Assembly: GCF_932526225.1 (NCBI RefSeq)
Contig: NC_064040.1
Span: 13,802,856-13,866,855, forward strand
Direction of reading: 5' to 3'
From: Nematostella vectensis
Lineage: Eukaryota; Cnidaria; Anthozoa; Actiniaria; Edwardsiidae
Length of the DNA stretch: 64,000 nt
Positions 13,041 to 31,151 of this stretch are shown here, in pieces; position 1 is the first letter of the stretch; each line of letters begins with the position of its first letter. The notes under the pieces were generated by a model. That model made no database searches, was not told the DNA's origin, and saw only the letters and a program-made list of their open reading frames with translations. A program made the translations under genes and the position numbers.

Positions 13041-13384
13041 GTCACGTTGTACTATCTGGCATGTCACGGTCTCTTTTAGAGTCACGTCGTTACCTTGGAT
13101 GTCATGCTGTTCCGCCTCTAAAAAAAATTTTTTCGGCGCCAGTTATTTGGCGGGGAATGGTGGATAAGGGGAAATTTTTAGCTTTTAACAGTTATAATGC
13201 GCTCTCTGCTCTAGATGTCACGTTTTGCCACCAAGGGGGTCACACTGTCTTGTAGTTAGTCACGCTGAGCTGTACGGAGTCACGCTCTTTCCTCTTGATG
13301 TCACGTTAACCCACCACCCCTGTGTATCTACCGTCAAATTTCGCCCCAAAGCCTTCTGGGTAAAGTGTAACGCCTGGAGTCACG
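13041..13384. repeat. GTCACG motif array with ~20-bp spacing
   Basis: GTCACG or a one-base variant occurs at 13041, 13063, 13081, 13101, 13217, 13239, 13259, 13279, 13300 and 13379. Most spacings are 18-22 bp or multiples of about 20. It lies 330-670 bp upstream of the CD36-family start codon. It may be a decayed 20-bp tandem repeat or a cluster of factor sites; function is unknown. Confidence 0.6.
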
Positions 13385-13736
13385 CAATCCTTGTTAATGT
13401 TGGTCCTCACCTGGGTGCATGCGCAATTCTCCGATTCTCACTGGAACTAAAGTTCTAGAAAGAAAAGCACGCAACAGCTAGATTTTCATGTACAACGTCA
13501 CCTAAACTGGCTCTCGTTCAAAGGGATGAAATAAACAAAAACAGTTGTGATTTTGCGAACTTTATTCAAAATTCAGTATTAACAAAACGATCCTATTTTA
13601 TATACTCTCAAATTAAAAATACATCCCTATATCTTCATTTCACATAATATTTCATATTTTATAATAAAACTATAGGCAATAGATTGTCCCTTCCGTGGAT
13701 TTTCACGTAAATCTTGCGTTTTGTTGAAAAAATAAA

Positions 13737-13829
13737 CAACACAAGGTTGAAATGGCATGTTTTACTTCTCTTCATCGACGAACTGCTCTGTTTTCAAGGC
13801 GATAAACATGCCATTTCAACCTTGTGTTG
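13737..13829. repeat. Perfect 26-bp inverted repeat (hairpin) with 41-nt loop
   Basis: Arms 13737-13762 and 13804-13829 are exact reverse complements around the core GGTTGAAATGGCATG. The loop is 41 nt. It could be a young foldback element or a hairpin RNA precursor; nothing in the sequence decides between them. Confidence 0.9.
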
Positions 13830-14791
13830 ATATTTCCCTAGTTCTACCACACCTAAGACCACCTAACTTTCCAACAGTCTGTCTGTAGAATTTAGGCTTG
13901 CAGTATTGCTTGATGTTATCTTGAGGACTCCAGCCTGGAAAATACATGTATGGAATAAGTATGAGGTGGGATTCCTGGCTCATTTAAGTGTTTCCCTTGC
14001 TGGGATCATGAGGGCATTGGGGCTAAAAACGTTCCCCTCGAAAAAATACCGATAAGTTAGTTTTTGCGTGGTTTATAAAAGAATTACCACTTATACAGCA
14101 GAAACCTCTTTTGTTTGCATAGGCGAAACCGCATGTGGGGTGGCATTTCGCATACAAAGTGATTCATAAACGAAAAAATACGAACTAGCATCAGGTGATG
14201 CTTAGCGGAGTCTGCGAGGTGACAATCTCATGAAAACTCATGCAGGTGTGTGTTTGGAAGCACTTTAAAATAAATTCAAAAATTTCCAATAGCAATTTCG
14301 TCAATTGTGTGAACGGATATGTTACGAGAATGGGTTTTTATACCACAAAAAAAAAAACGAATCCTCCTTGGTTATTTTATATGAAGGAAAACTTTTTAAG
14401 ATAACAATACCAAACACAAACAACAGACAGAAAAGTGCACAAAAAACGAAAATTCGAACCACACAAATTGATCAACGTGAGCCTCAGCTGCTCATGTCAA
14501 TACCAAATCTTCTAAGTTTTAATATTTTGCTGTCGCCGATAGATCGTTTATTAAACAGTTCATAAATGATTAACAAACTAAACTTTTTTAAATTAAAAGT
14601 CTGAACGCTTCAAATCATAATGCTCATTTATCTGTTTTTCCATAAGGCAACGCGGGTTACGATATGGATTTTCCGATAAAAAATATGAAATCATAAATTG
14701 TATAATTCATATTTACTGACGTTTTGAACTAATAATTCATCTTAATACTGCTGATCGTGAATTCTCCACACAAAAGGCATTTCTTATGTTA

Positions 14792-14813
14792 CACGTGTCT
14801 CAAGAGACACGTG
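14792..14813. repeat. Palindrome CACGTGTCTC-AA-GAGACACGTG
   Basis: A 10-bp arm palindrome with a 2-nt centre and CACGTG E-box cores, followed by two copies of CACGTGATATAACGT (to about 14840). No neighbouring gene start makes a regulatory role certain. Confidence 0.7.
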
Positions 14814-15324
14814 ATATAACGTCTGCACGTGATATAACGTGTTTTTAAGATCAGCTGCTCACAGTGACGTCAAATAAAGATTAAACGGCTTTTAAAGATC
14901 TTTTGTCAGACACATTTTTTTTATTGTTTTCACCTTATATTGGAAGTATATCACGAAAATAAATCTTCAAGGAGGAACTTAAAAAACGAAATCTTATGTT
15001 TATTTATTGAATTCAATTGTTTATTCAAACCTATTACAGTTACGACTGAGTTAAAGGCTGATTACATAAATAAATACTGAATGCGCAATGAATAGTAAAT
15101 AGGCTGGTACTTTACAGTTACAAAATTAGAGAAGCGTTCAGTATTTGTTATTACAGGTATTTTGTACGGTTTGATCTGAGGTTATAGCGAGAAAGGAGAC
15201 TTTACAACTCTGATACTGATAAGGGGAAACAGTTAAAAAAAGGTGCTTTCTTACACTCGTTCCCTTGCTAGGGCGAGAAAATGGCGGCTGGCAGGAGCTC
15301 TTAAAGCCACCAGAAGCCCTACAT

Positions 15325-18300
15325 TTAGGAATGATTCTTAACGAGGCGCGTTCTACCGTACCTTGGTTTCTTGTTCTTGGTATATTCAAAGTGACTGAGA
15401 ATCGACTGCGAGCCAGACTCGGGCCCAGGCTTCTCGGTCTTACGCCGCATGCCCATGGTACGGCACCGCCCTAAACCGGACACGTGACCTGCAAACCAAC
15501 CAAGATCATTTTATAACTTTCGTTGCAAAGAGTCTCTTGTATTGAATGTATTAAAGGCAGCGTGATAAGGGTAAAGATTATCATTGAGCACTCACCAGAT
15601 GGCTTAGGCTTGACTTGAATTTGCTTTTTCATTGTCTATAAATTGAGAGATAAAGACGAATCAGACCAGGGAAAAAGACACATTAATGGGAAAGAAAAGG
15701 GGATTAGAAAGCAAAGCGGATGAATATCACTATAGGTGGATAAGGGACGGACATTAGATGAGTGACTGGAGGTTAATAACATTCCTAATCTTGGACCTAG
15801 TCTGTCAGTCGTTAGTACGACTAGTGGATTGAAGAGTTCAAGAACCGCACCCTTAGCAAGGGTTAGATAATGACCGCGAGTGTTCTATGGGATTTAGTGG
15901 AAAATTAACAAGAAATATGTGAATGAGGCAAATCAACACAAATAAATGGCAAACAATTAAAATAATATCTAACTGTGGAAAGATGCTCTTTGATTGTCAC
16001 TAGCCTGCGGTGCAAGCCACCGATTTTAATATGAGTTATTTTCTCTCTGGGATGTGAAACAGTGGAGGATTTTGAATAACAAAGATATTTTAGTGGGGAT
16101 TGGAGTTAGTAATTAGTAGTCATCTTCTAATGTAGTGACTACTGTTCCCTTGTTTATTTTTATTGGTTTTTATTTCGTTTATTGTTATTTTTTTTATTGG
16201 TTTTATTAGTTTTTTCCCTGGAAAACCATCAAAAGTAAGCTTAGGGAATACTAATCACTTAGAACAGTAGAGAAGCACTGATTACCAACTACATTCCCAC
16301 AAATTACCTATTGATTTCAACTTAAAGCGGTGACTTGCACCTAGCGCTTGGGTACGAATCTGATATACAGGATGTGGATACTTAGAGCCTCCAAGATTTC
16401 CACATTCTCCAGGAGTACGCTTTCAGACTTCCCTCTGCATTCAGTATGTTTTGCACGAACCAAATCCCTTACATGCTAGAAAAACACCGTACTTCACTCA
16501 GCAAAGTAGAGAAATGATTTGTCATTTACGATGCAATTACCTTAAGTCCCGCGGAGTTTCCTGACTGTATCAACCTTCCCGGCATCCCTTGCTGTGAACT
16601 CCCGGATCCCTGGGAAGGCGGGGGGGTGTCTGTACCCGCACTCTCTTCGCCGTCTGACAAGTAGCCGCTGTCAATCTCTATGACCTCGGGGCGTGTGAAC
16701 ACATCACTCGCCACTCCTCCTCTACTGGGAGTTTCTGCCTCGCTCTCTTTGTGATCAAGTGTTCTTTCCATTTTGGGTCGATTAAATGTTCTTTTGGACC
16801 CAGCTTGGTAAAGAAATCTTTTGAGTCCATCTCTTGTTTTGTTAAGTGCCTCTGCGGCATTTGTCTTCTCTCTGATAGAATTACACTGCGCTAAGACCTT
16901 CACTCGTGTGCTCGTGGGCTCACTCGAGTCACTTGACTCGCTTCGCGAGATCTCACTGATTTGATAAACAGTATTTTGTGTGCTTGATGGAGACGAGCTC
17001 TGGGATGCCATCTCTTCCTCTTTGCAATCTTGCGTTTCACAATCACTTGAGTCATGTGATCTTCTGTGGTTAACTGATTGGCTGTTTGGAGGAGATGATC
17101 CGTTTACAGACTCTACGAATAGCAAGTGCCGGTTCTCCTTGTTGGCGGCCAGTGAGCCCAGAAGAGCGCCAGGCTGGCCTTGGTTTGATAACGAATCTGA
17201 TGATTCGTCTGACAGGTTATCGTTAGTCGCCTCTGTAGACACCTTAACGAAGTATCTTTAAGATAGGCAAGATAATGTTGTTTTAGTTTATTATTTACAT
17301 GTAATATGGTTTATTATGTACATGTAATATACTGCAAAGCATTCTATAACATAGTAATAACACATCAATAAAAGATATACAGTTGAAAGTCTCCCAGACT
17401 CACCTACTGAGCTTAGCACCACCGGTACCTGAATCACTACGGAATGGATTCTTCCTGCGCAGTTTGCCCTGTCCTGATTGGGAGCGTGTCTTGTTGGCCA
17501 CACCTTTCACCCCGGAGGATGCCATGTCCTCTCTTGCCTTGATAGATGTGTACATATTGACAAAAGCTTGCTCGTCCATAGAGTTCTCTTCGTTGTCTTC
17601 ATCCGATCGCTTCATACTGGGGAGGGCAGGCACCATCTTGTCTTGTAGACTTCTCTTGGCGGCTGCACCATGGCGAAATGAAGACTTCTCCCAGCTGGTG
17701 GATCGTGGTGTCAAATCCTCCTTGTGGTTGTTAAATGTGAACGCACAACCGGGCTTTGCGGAGGGCTCTGGCTTCTCACTCCTCTCAGTAAGTATCTGGT
17801 AGATAATTGGCAGTAATTGTCATTTATCGAATTTATGCAATCTGTGAGTCTCTTTCTCGTGTTTTCAGCGACTCAAAACAATTGAAAATTTCCACTAAAG
17901 TGCTATATATAAACGATTGATATTATGTTTCATGTTAATGCATAGAAAGTTCTTAAAAGTGTGAGGTAAAGAAAGGAGAACATGAGAGCCATAGAATTGG
18001 CATGATGATGTTTTCGTATATACAGTCTTTTGAATGGTACTTCACTTTAATATCATTTGTTTCCACTTTCATGTTAATCAAAATGTTAATAATGCTGTTT
18101 TCATTTTCTTCTTCAGGTCCATGCAGTTAGTGTAGCAGGCATTGTTTTATTACAATTTTTTTGTTCCAGGTTAAGTATGTATTTTTGTGGCTATAATAAC
18201 ATGCTGTTTGTATCTCGTGTGAACCTTTGTGGCTAGAGGAGTCTAATATAACAGGTATAAATGAATAATTATATGCTGCCAGTATGTTTGTGGTGTGTAC

Positions 18301-21300
18301 CTTCGTGGCTAGAGGAGGCTAATATAACAGGTATAAATGAATAATGATATGCTGCCAGTATGTTTGTGGTGTGTACCTTTGTGGATAGAGAAGGCTAATA
18401 TAATGGGTATAAATGAAAAATGATATGCTGCCAGTATGTCTGTGGTGTGTACCTTTGTGGCTAGAGGAGGCTAATATAACAGGTATAAATGAATAATTAT
18501 ATGCTGCCAGTATGTTTGTGGTGTGAACCTTTGTGGCTAGAGGAGGCTAATATAACAGGTATAAATGAATAATTATATGCTGCCAGTATGTTTGTGGTGT
18601 GTACCTTCGTGGCTAGAGGAGGCTAATATAACAGGTATAAATGAATAATGATATGCTGCCAGTATGTTTGTGGTGTGTACCTTTGTGAAAGCAGGATCAA
18701 AGTCACCAATGACTTCTCCTGAGATGGGATGGATATTACCAAGAGCTATGCCAAGTGCTTTATCCCTGGGCATCGCACTATAGTACAGGTCAAGGAGTGT
18801 TACAGGAGAGATGTTTAAGGTACATAGTTACGTTTTGCATCTCAGAGACAAGCACTGCATTCAGAACTTGTATGTACATGTATGTCGCTCCACAGCGATA
18901 AGAGTTCTCACAATAATCTGGGTCTCAATCCAAGTCTCAGTCAAAGTCTCATTCTAACAGGGGACACTTGTCAATTGAACACATACATAAGCACAAGAAC
19001 TTTATATTCTAAGCTTAAAGAATGCACTGCAAATTTTGATGTCCAAACTATGTAATAATCAATAGATAGTCAATGAGGGAATCTTTGAATGATTCTTAGT
19101 GCAAGAGATCATCATTGTGCAAGGATACGGTCCAGCGAAGTGCAGGTTGTGGTCATGAGACATGCCCTCAGGGATAGGGTTAAGAGGTACAAGCTCACAG
19201 GAGACAGGATCAAACACCCGCTGATACAGAAAGGTCTCATCTGCCTGCTTGAAGCTCTTTTCATAGTCTACTGGCACGCGGTACTGGTCATCCATCCGCA
19301 GATTACGCACAAGCTGCACATGTAAATAGATAATTTTGTTTTTTACTTAATTTCACAGAATCGAATTCTCAATGAGGATGATAAAGTATGTATTAAGTGG
19401 TCACCCTTGGGACTAAGCCAAAAGACTGCTTTTAATAAAAAGTTGACTGCTCAATAGAAGTTTCCTTATTTAGCAAAAAAAATATCAAAATGTGTAAAAA
19501 CCAGAGATCTACATATACCCCTCAAAGTATGTTTATAGACTAATAGATAAGCTAAAATATAGAAAATTTGCGGAAAATCTGGCAAAACGGAACTACAAAC
19601 CTTGTGAACTTCAGCCAAAGTGAATGCTCAATATGTGTAAAATGAAATAAAATTCGGCAAACGGGACAATGATTATGGTGACTGTGCTTCTTAATAGGGT
19701 GATCAAAATTAATATTGTTTAACATTAAACATTGAAGACAGACAATTGAACAAAGGATGACCACTTTCTAGAGTGCGGCAGGGGACAGAGCAAAAAATGG
19801 CATAAAATTGTCCAATTCTCAATAAATAAGCTCAAGATGCCGCATACAAGGAGTTCCCCTGACCAAAAGCTTCATTCCAAATTTTAAAAAAAATTAGAAG
19901 ATATGAAATTTAGATATAAGCGAGCAAAGTTGGCTTAATTTCTGATCAGAGCCCGACTTCTCCCTAAAAACGAGAATTCATACTTTGAACATTTGAAAAT
20001 TGCTCTTCAAGCCTCATATCTCGAAGACAAATCCATTAGAAAAAAACACTTTTTGATATGTTGGTTTACATAAAATAAGGAACCTCTATACAAACATTCA
20101 AGCTTACCAAGCAGACCTTATTTTTTTGGTCTGTCGCGAGAGTGAACTTTGGAACACTGAATCTGCCATTTTTGCAGAAAACAGTTAAATTTATACATGC
20201 CTTGTTGATGTTGGATGAGTTTCTAAGTAGCTTGTTGGCTTTGATGAGTCCAATCCCCTTAATGGAGGGAAGGTAGTCACACCCTGACAGGATGCACATG
20301 TGGCGGAACTTCTCCAGTGTGAACTCATGCATCTTCAGGTTGGTGAGCTCCGACAGGTGATCCAGGCTGACCAGGGTCCCATAACCAGATGCGTCCATCT
20401 TAAACATCACCTAAAATACAAGGCATTAAATGAGATGCATCAGCCGGGCAGAGGCATAAAATAAGCCACCCCACTTGACTAGAGAGTCTACTGAATTGGA
20501 AAAATGAGTACCACTGTGAGCTAGGATGGGATTCTTGGGGAAAATTCTTCTGCTAAATGGGCGAATGACCTTCGCACCCTCCTCCTACAGTGGGGCTGGG
20601 TCTTAAAAAGCAGCCCTTCCTGGGGCGTGTCAAGAGAAAAATGATGTCCAGCTGTTATTCACTGACCTTGGAATACATAGATTGAAAATGGCAATTAATG
20701 TTCTCACATTCTAAGCCATTCCTGAGCTCATTCCTAAGAAATATATGTATAGAAGGTCACTAGACTACAGTAGATCCAAAGATTTTCTATTTAAACTACC
20801 CAGAAAGGCATAAATCAATCACTGTATTCAACAAGTTGAGTCTATTCAGAAGTTATCTACGTTATTTCTCATCCGAAATGAGAAGAGAAAGTTCAGGACC
20901 CCCCTGCCCCAAGCCTACCTTGTCGTTACATTTTTGCACCGATACTGTAGACTTACAGAAAGAATTGTCAGAGATGGCATCTTGGATAACGTACTATACC
21001 TTTTTGCAACCATACACTAATAAGTCTGAATCCTCAGAAATAACTGCTTGAATAATGTTTTTCTTCATGAGGTAGGCTAGCTGGGCATCTGCCTCATATG
21101 GGGCCACAATACAATCTACCCCTTTACTACGGCACATCTGAAAATAACCAGAATAAAAATAACAACTCAAGACAATATCAGATTGAGGTGAGCGTGCCAT
21201 TATACTTTACAGTAGCTTCCTGGTGGTCATCAGTTTGAAAAATGGTCAGTAAGGATTTTTTTCAGAGGTGTGAAGGCTCACTTTGTTGTACCGTAAATGA

Positions 21301-23172
21301 TCTAATAAACGCCCAGGGTGTTTATTAAATTTTGATGGTCCGAGGGGGGGCATTCAATAGATAGGAGGTGTTTATCAGAGAGGGGCGTTCTTTACAAACT
21401 ATAACAATATAACAAACCCAAATTTTAGCCGGTGTGGAAAGCGTTTCTTGACATTGAGCAAGGCTCAGCCAGTAGCAGCCGAGCTCAGATTAAGCAAGGA
21501 TGCAATTAAATTTGATTTATATTACTGGGAGGGAGGGTAGGGGGGGCGTTTTATTAAAAAGGGGCATTCATCATAACTTGTAAGCTGAGGGGGGTGTTCC
21601 TTAGATAGGAAGCGTTCTTTAGATAGGGGGCGTTTATTAGATCATTTACGGTAGGTGTTAATCCTTCATCTTCTGGGACAAGGATGTTAAAATGGAGGTC
21701 AGAACTAATTTCAGAGAGAGCTTATAGTACACACACTCCCTAACTCACTTATGAATCTAACTGCATGGAGCAGTCTGCATCTACATTACTGATGGAGAAT
21801 AGTCACATGTGAAGCATATTTGATCATGTCATGCACTATAAAAACTGAGCATTTGCTTGCATCTTTGTGCAAAAAGGGATATAAAGCTGTTTAAACACAA
21901 TCACTTTTAGTTGTAAGAATGTGTATACAGTAGACCAAACCTTGATGACTTCCAGAGCCATATCAGGTGATATGTCCACACACTTCTGAAAACACTCCTG
22001 TGCCTTGGCACGGTTACCAGCCCGCAGAAATGCAAGGCCATTGGCTTTGTTCTCATTCCTGGACCTGGAAAAACACAAAGACACTTAAGTACAATAGCAA
22101 GAAAACTAATCTGAATCCATAGAAAATATCTTAGTAATGAAAAAAAATGTTTTCTCTAGCAACCTTCCTAGTTTAATTGTTTTGTTTTGCCATTAATATA
22201 AAGTATGTATCTGTTTTCTTCCTTTTTCCCCACATTGTAAAATAATTTATAGTGTATTTGTTATGTATTTGCTTTTTTAGTTCTGAAAAACTTTGGAATA
22301 TCAAACACCCTTCTAGTATAGTAGCTGAGGTACTAAATTATGAGGGCACAAGTTACAAATACTGTAAGCTGAAGGTATAGGAAGATGCACTGTCCTGCAC
22401 AGATACAGTACATTTATTTCAAATTGAAAACTCTATTGCAAACATGATTTCCATAATTTTTTTCATGATTTTCAAAGTCTCTGCTGTAACAGCTCGACTC
22501 ACTTTCTTCTTTCTGCTTCTTTGTTTGCCTTGGAAGGGAGGTAAGCTCCATCAAATACAAGAACAGGCTTGACATCATGAAATAGCATCATGTTGATCCT
22601 TTTCAGAACATAATTAATATACCTAACAATTCGAACAAAATACAATTAAAATCATGTATGGAAACACAATTTGTCATACTGTATGTTCAAATAGGCAACT
22701 CCCTGGGCAGTACGCTCGCTATAGCTACCACAAGACAAAGTTTAAGATGGTAAGACATTTATCATGTTATAGGATTGAAATTTGGATTTCTACAAGCTAT
22801 GTACTTGTAACTTTGGAGATTTGTAACATATTTGACATTCACCTATGAATAGTAACAGTTCGGGCATGTAGCTAGGGCGTACGCGGGGCCCTGTGCAAAA
22901 AAAAAAGTGTGGAATTATTTTTTGAAGGATTGTCAAATATTTCACTTTACTGTGTGATATCCATGAATGCCCCCCCCCCTGCAAAGATAGTCTATGCTTG
23001 GTTCTACTCACACAGTTGTTTTCTTGCCCTCCACAAGATCCATGGCACAGCCATAGGCTCCCTTATGCAGCCAACAGTATGCATCTACACCAACTGTCTG
23101 GCCTTTGAATTCACTTATGTTGACAGACCTGTGTATAGGCTTTAAAAGCGGTAATAATCCTTGAATTCCCAT
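15325..23172 (-). CDS. EXO1: Exonuclease 1 (EXO1), complete, 11 exons
   Basis: 5'-3' exonuclease and flap endonuclease of mismatch repair and double-strand-break resection. Exons in gene order: 23012-23172, 22503-22622, 21941-22064, 21000-21137, 20201-20410, 19129-19313, 18681-18777, 17404-17795, 16541-17255, 15596-15635, 15325-15488. Together 2346 nt, 781 residues plus stop, all phases consistent. The start is [11 protein letters not shown], the canonical FEN1-superfamily N terminus. Metal-binding acids sit as in human EXO1: D30, D78 ([10 protein letters not shown]), E150 and D152 ([13 protein letters not shown]), D171 and D173 ([12 protein letters not shown]), and D226 ([10 protein letters not shown]), followed by the helix-two-turn-helix [10 protein letters not shown]. 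Residues ~330-750 are Ser/Glu-rich and disordered, as in the family. QSILSHF near 755-761 looks like a PIP-type PCNA box. Intron 5 is GC-AG, and intron 7 begins with a repeat carrying its donor. Human EXO1 is 846 residues, so the tail is shorter. Confidence 0.97.
18190..18690. repeat. 76-bp tandem repeat containing the EXO1 exon 7 splice donor
   Basis: TGGTGTGTAC (or a one-base variant) recurs at 18291, 18367, 18443, 18519, 18595 and 18671, exactly 76 bp apart, with a diverged seventh copy near 18215. On the EXO1 strand each unit includes CACAAAG/GTACACACC, i.e. seven exonic bases plus the donor of exon 7 (exon ends at 18681). The array occupies the first ~490 nt of intron 7. Confidence 0.95.
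21291..21651. mobile_element. TA-flanked MITE, 361 bp, 23-bp perfect TIRs
   Basis: Begins CCGTAAATGATCTAATAAAC and ends with the exact inverse; the TIRs match over 23 bp. TA dinucleotides flank both ends (21289-21290 and 21652-21653). The interior has repeated GGGGCGTT(T/C)TTTA motifs and no coding capacity. It lies in EXO1 intron 3. The TA target suits Tc1/mariner-type or other TA-targeting families. Confidence 0.85.
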
Positions 23173-23757
23173 AGCTTTTGATAAAATTCACAGTAAAATT
23201 AGAAGAAATCCTAGTATTCGTTCAGATGACCGTCACTTGATTTCAAAATTCATCAATCAAGGAATGCGCAACCTGTGCCGTGTTGTGGGGAGTGAATGGC
23301 TGTCCAGGATAGTGTAAAAATAACAGGTCAACAATGATGGGTCTAGAAAATTATCTCAGTCTCAGGTATCCATGCAATTTCCTCCTGTAGGTATCAAATG
23401 TTCATGATTTGCAGTTCAAAACAAACGATAAACCACGCGTCACTTCAGGGACGTTCGTGTTCAAATCCAATGCCAGATCAGCTCTTCTTCTGCAATTTTC
23501 CAACGCTCCGAATTCGGAATTCAAATTGTAAGCACTCCTCAGGATAATCAATAAGTCAAATAATCATTGAATGTCTAAATCAAGCTAAAACAAGGAGTAA
23601 AAATGCGTTAAAGACTGACAAAACTGTTTGTAGCGCGAAAAAGCTCTGTTTGCAAACTAAAGTTTCCCGCTCGACTTGCTCGCCCCAGCCTCCTCGACCT
23701 ACCTGATCGCATCGGCCTGAGTACTAATGTTGTTAACACGTACGAAAGAAATCCAAG
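23173..23757. promoter_or_regulatory. Divergent intergenic region of EXO1 and YIPF4
   Basis: 585 bp separate the EXO1 start codon (minus strand, 23172) from the YIPF4 start codon (plus strand, 23758). Head-to-head placement implies closely spaced or shared promoters. I see no TATA box that clearly serves either gene. Confidence 0.6.
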
Positions 23758-28372
<4,615 letters not shown>

Positions 28373-28716
28373 TTTATCTCTCTAGATCGATCCCATGCCT
28401 CAAAGTGGATGGGTCTTGGGAATTAGAACTGAAGAACACTGGAACATATTTAAAAAGGAATGTTTTTAAAAGGAAATCAAACAATGTGCAATGTGACCAA
28501 TCTAAAAAAATTAAAAAAAACAGAGAACTGTTTTCTGCAGTTATTGATAAAAAAAGATACATTTGGACAGGGAATATTGTGTATTAAGAATGTGTTTTTG
28601 TTCATATTGCCTTGTTTAGGGGCAGCGGTGTGGTCCTAAAAGGGTGTGGTGTTGGAGTTGGGGCAATTTTGAGGGGTGTTGGCTGCCTGGCGGGTTTTGT
28701 GTAGAGTACAGCTAAA

Positions 28717-28722
28717 AATAAA
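28717..28722 (+). promoter_or_regulatory. Poly(A) signal AATAAA, likely for YIPF4
   Basis: AATAAA 345 nt after the YIPF4 stop codon, in the same orientation. Confidence 0.5.
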
Positions 28723-29057
28723 TACAGTTTTAAAAATGTGTGATTCGTCTTTTATCAAGCAATTAATTTATACCTATGACGTTAAATACATATTAATGTA
28801 CATGCCAACTTCACATTAAGAAAAAAAAAAAGTAGGTGCCCTCCTTTCCTGTGGCCACTTGTTGTTTGGCAATCTCCAAGGTTTCTAATCTCAGTACTAT
28901 TTATTCCATTTCCTATTATCCCGATCCCCCTGGGATTATCAATGCTCTGAAGAAAAGACTTCTTTATATTGAAAACTTGGGGCAGGATGTTGGGATGTTA
29001 TCTGGTTTTTATTTCTCAACAAAAATAAAGCAGTCATCACATTGATTTTATAATGCT

Positions 29058-29063
29058 TTTATT
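29058..29063 (-). promoter_or_regulatory. Poly(A) signal AATAAA of ferritin copy 1
   Basis: AATAAA on the minus strand about 275 nt beyond the stop codon. An equivalent motif follows ferritin copy 2. Confidence 0.6.
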
Positions 29064-29336
29064 TAGTCACTACAGAAAACAAGTCTAACAAAAGAAAAAA
29101 AGATGCCCTTGTTAACAAAAAACGGCTCCACTGATCCCTTTACCATTAGATGAAATAGGGACCAGGGCACGGCAAAGTGTGCCTCGGAGTGGAAAGATAG
29201 AATTATCCAAAGGCTTGCCATGAATTCCGATTTATGTGAACAAGGGCGGCGCTGTGTGTCACATCAGGGTTGATAAGATCTACTTCGGTTTAAAGGTCAA
29301 TCCATGGTTTCAAGACTCAGTCCAGCCTGCACCCCT

Positions 29337-31012
<1,676 letters not shown>

Positions 31013-31082
31013 CTTGAACGAGTTTTATGGCAAGGATAAAAGTAAAACTGAAAAGTTTTGGAAATTCGCGTGTGAGTCCTGT

Positions 31083-31112
31083 TTCGGTTCAATCACTGTT
31101 GAAGCAGAAAAC
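31083..31112 (-). promoter_or_regulatory. Iron-responsive element (IRE) in the ferritin copy 1 5' UTR
   Basis: On the minus strand: bulged C (31104), upper stem TTCAA (31099-31103), loop CAGTGA (31093-31098), upper stem TTGAA (31088-31092). The five upper base pairs are perfect. The lower stem pairs TTTCTG with CCGAAA with one mismatch. This is the canonical CAGUGN IRE that IRP proteins bind. It lies about 70 nt before the start codon and just downstream of the predicted transcription start. Confidence 0.93.
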
Positions 31113-31143
31113 GGGGATCTAAGGTTCACAGTGCAAACAACTC

Positions 31144-31151
31144 AATATATA
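31144..31151 (-). promoter_or_regulatory. TATA box (TATATATT) of ferritin copy 1
   Basis: TATATATT about 35 nt upstream of the IRE on the same strand, placing the start site close to the IRE so that the IRE is cap-proximal. It is conserved at the same relative position in copy 2. Confidence 0.75.

Larger units (their letters stand above)
12715..15324. other. Intergenic region between the CD36-family gene and EXO1
   Basis: Upstream side of the CD36-family gene and downstream side of EXO1. No exon recognised. It holds the GTCACG array at 13041-13384, an exact 26-bp inverted repeat at 13737-13829 and a CACGTG palindrome at 14792. Minus-strand AATAAA motifs lie near 15001-15010, about 320 nt past the EXO1 stop, and could be its poly(A) signal. 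Confidence 0.5.
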
